Of a stretch of 7,482 nucleotides of DNA, positions 6,364 through 7,482 are shown piece by piece. Under the pieces are notes generated by a model. The model was given only the letters and a program-made list of their open reading frames with translations, made no database searches and was not told where the DNA came from. Every line of letters begins with the position of its first letter. Position 1 is the first letter of the stretch. Source of the DNA: Hyphomicrobiaceae bacterium (GTDB taxonomy: Bacteria; Pseudomonadota; Alphaproteobacteria; Rhizobiales; Hyphomicrobiaceae); contig JAFMSC010000200.1 in the NCBI GenBank assembly GCA_017353825.1, positions 1 through 7,482 of the forward strand. The letters are read 5' to 3'. Made by a program: the position numbers and the translations under genes.

Positions 6364-7482
6364 CTACAGTCCCGTGTACACAAACCCAGCCCAAAAATAG
6401 GGATGTTCGAAGGGTCGTTTGGCGCCCGGAGCGGAGTTGGTCTGCGGGCCGACCTCGCTGCCTGCCGCAAGTGCCTCCCACAGCCCCGCAAAGCGGCTCG
6501 AGGTAGAGCGCTGGCCGCTCGTCAGCACGCCGTTGAGGTCCGCGAGCTTCGTCCGCTCGATCTTGGCCTGGCGCGCCGCGGCGCCGACGTAGGCTTCCAG
6601 CTCGGCCCCGGTGCTGTTGCGCAGCCACGCCTGGGCCTGTCTGAGCGCCGTGGGCGGGGCGACGCCGCCCAGATGTAGGTCGTAGAACTTGGCCATCAGC
6701 AGCGCAGTAGCGAGGTCGTCCACCTGCCACAGCGAGCCCACCACGCCGGCGGCACCGGCTTGCATGAGGGTGGCGGGCAGACCGACGAACTCGTCGGGAT
6801 TGCGGTCGATGTCGTAGAGCCCGGTCTCGCAGGCCGACAGCACCACCAGCCGAGGCCGGCCGAGGCTGCCGTGGGCCTCGATCAGCCGTCCGACGGTGAG
6901 GCGCTCGCCATCGCGCATGATGAGGCCGGACCGGCGCGCATCGTTCCAGTCGAAGGCGCCGTGGCTGGCGAAATGCCAATGGCTCTTCCCCTTGAGCGCT
7001 GCGATCACCAGGTCCGCCGTGGCCACCGACGTATCGAGCTTGAGCTGCGAACGGCCGGCGAACCGCTCTGTCACCAGCGCCCCTTCGATCTCCGCGAAGG
7101 GCAGGTCGCCCGTGGGGTTGATGACCGCCGCCAGCGAGGGCGTCACGGACGCTGTCGTCTGCGCAGCCGCGGCAGCCAGCGCCTCGAAGGATGGCACCTG
7201 CACCATCTCCCAGGTCTCCGCCAACCGCCGCTTGGAGGCTGGGTCCTGCGCAACGCCCAGTGGAAGCAGCCCAAGCGCCCCCGTTGGCAGGATGGCGACG
7301 CGCGCGCCCGGATTCAGGCCGCGTGCCTTGAGCCCCTTGTCCATGCTCTCGCCGATCAGCGCCCACAGCTCGGGTCCCAGCCCCTCAATGGCGGCTAGCC
7401 ACTGCGCGTAACGGGGGCCCTGAGTTTGGTATGCGCCGAGCCAGCCGCCAGTGTTGCCATCGCCCCGCATCAGCTGGTCGAG
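6364..7482 (-). CDS. CHAT-domain (caspase-like) protein, C-terminal part; N-terminus outside window
   Basis: The minus-strand frame is open at the window edge and gives 372 C-terminal residues ending in TAG at 6366-6364. They form a CHAT domain, a caspase-fold cysteine-peptidase-like module. Counting from base 7482, the features are: a VAILPTGALGLLPL strand near 62-75, WEMVQVPSFEAL near 91-102, the catalytic-type His174 in HFASHGAFDW, Cys218 in VVLSACETGL, the GLPATLMQAGAAGVVGSLWQVDD segment at about 234-256, and the C-terminal HPYFWAGFVYTG. Both dyad residues are present, so the domain is probably active. In known proteins CHAT is usually preceded by TPR or other repeats that recruit a target or trigger, and those would lie above 7482. 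The Met at 7470 is probably internal. The gene converges on the nitrilase gene and is unlikely to belong to the catabolic operon. Its target is unknown. Confidence 0.9.
   Translation of the reverse strand, partial: LDQLMRGDGNTGGWLGAYQTQGPRYAQWLAAIEGLGPELWALIGESMDKGLKARGLNPGARVAILPTGALGLLPLGVAQDPASKRRLAETWEMVQVPSFEALAAAAAQTTASVTPSLAAVINPTGDLPFAEIEGALVTERFAGRSQLKLDTSVATADLVIAALKGKSHWHFASHGAFDWNDARRSGLIMRDGERLTVGRLIEAHGSLGRPRLVVLSACETGLYDIDRNPDEFVGLPATLMQAGAAGVVGSLWQVDDLATALLMAKFYDLHLGGVAPPTALRQAQAWLRNSTGAELEAYVGAAARQAKIERTKLADLNGVLTSGQRSTSSRFAGLWEALAAGSEVGPQTNSAPGAKRPFEHPYFWAGFVYTGL

Noticed and set aside
5859..6506. 215-codon plus-strand frame through the non-coding gap
   Set aside because: Its composition is Arg/Cys-rich without motifs, it runs antisense into the CHAT C-terminus, and there is no ribosome site.
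6341..7366. 341-codon minus-strand open frame overlapping the CHAT gene
   Set aside because: It is an Arg/Gly/Ala-rich out-of-frame shadow of the CHAT coding sequence, with no family motif.
1..7482. CRISPR array, insertion sequence, tRNA or rRNA gene
   Set aside because: No regularly spaced repeats, transposase motifs, terminal inverted repeats, cloverleaf or rRNA-like sequence were seen on either strand.

Overview
The window is GC-rich, almost fully coding over its first 5.75 kb, and looks like chromosomal DNA of a proteobacterium with a large catabolic repertoire. The main clue is a tripartite tricarboxylate transporter (TTT) with a Bug-type periplasmic binding protein. Such genes are expanded in Burkholderiales and in some soil Alphaproteobacteria such as the Bradyrhizobium group. 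I cannot settle the class from sequence alone.

Layout. Positions 1-5751 on the plus strand hold a co-directional gene set: the C-terminal two thirds of an ACMSD-like amidohydrolase (cut by the window start), a small single-domain cupin, a Bug/TctC solute-binding protein, TctB, TctA, a decayed gene fragment, and a nitrilase-superfamily hydrolase. Positions 5752-6363 have no convincing intact gene. They contain a perfect 16-bp palindrome, a second inverted repeat, and a minus-strand translation start leading into a probably broken reading frame. From 7482 down to 6364, on the minus strand, is the C-terminal part of a CHAT-domain (caspase-like) protein whose N-terminus lies outside the window.

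How the genes may work together. The binding protein and TctAB would import an organic acid or similar small anion. The amidohydrolase (decarboxylase/hydrolase fold), cupin and nitrilase would process it or related compounds, so this reads as an uptake-plus-degradation locus. The substrate cannot be named from sequence.

The most notable observation is between tctA and the nitrilase gene. About 190 bp there read, across several frames, as the C-terminal end of an LVIVD-repeat protein, ending at a stop where such proteins normally end. This suggests the locus once carried another gene that has been truncated and frameshifted. I see no convincing new defence system. The CHAT protein has an intact His-Cys dyad and is the only candidate, but its partner domains lie beyond the edge.
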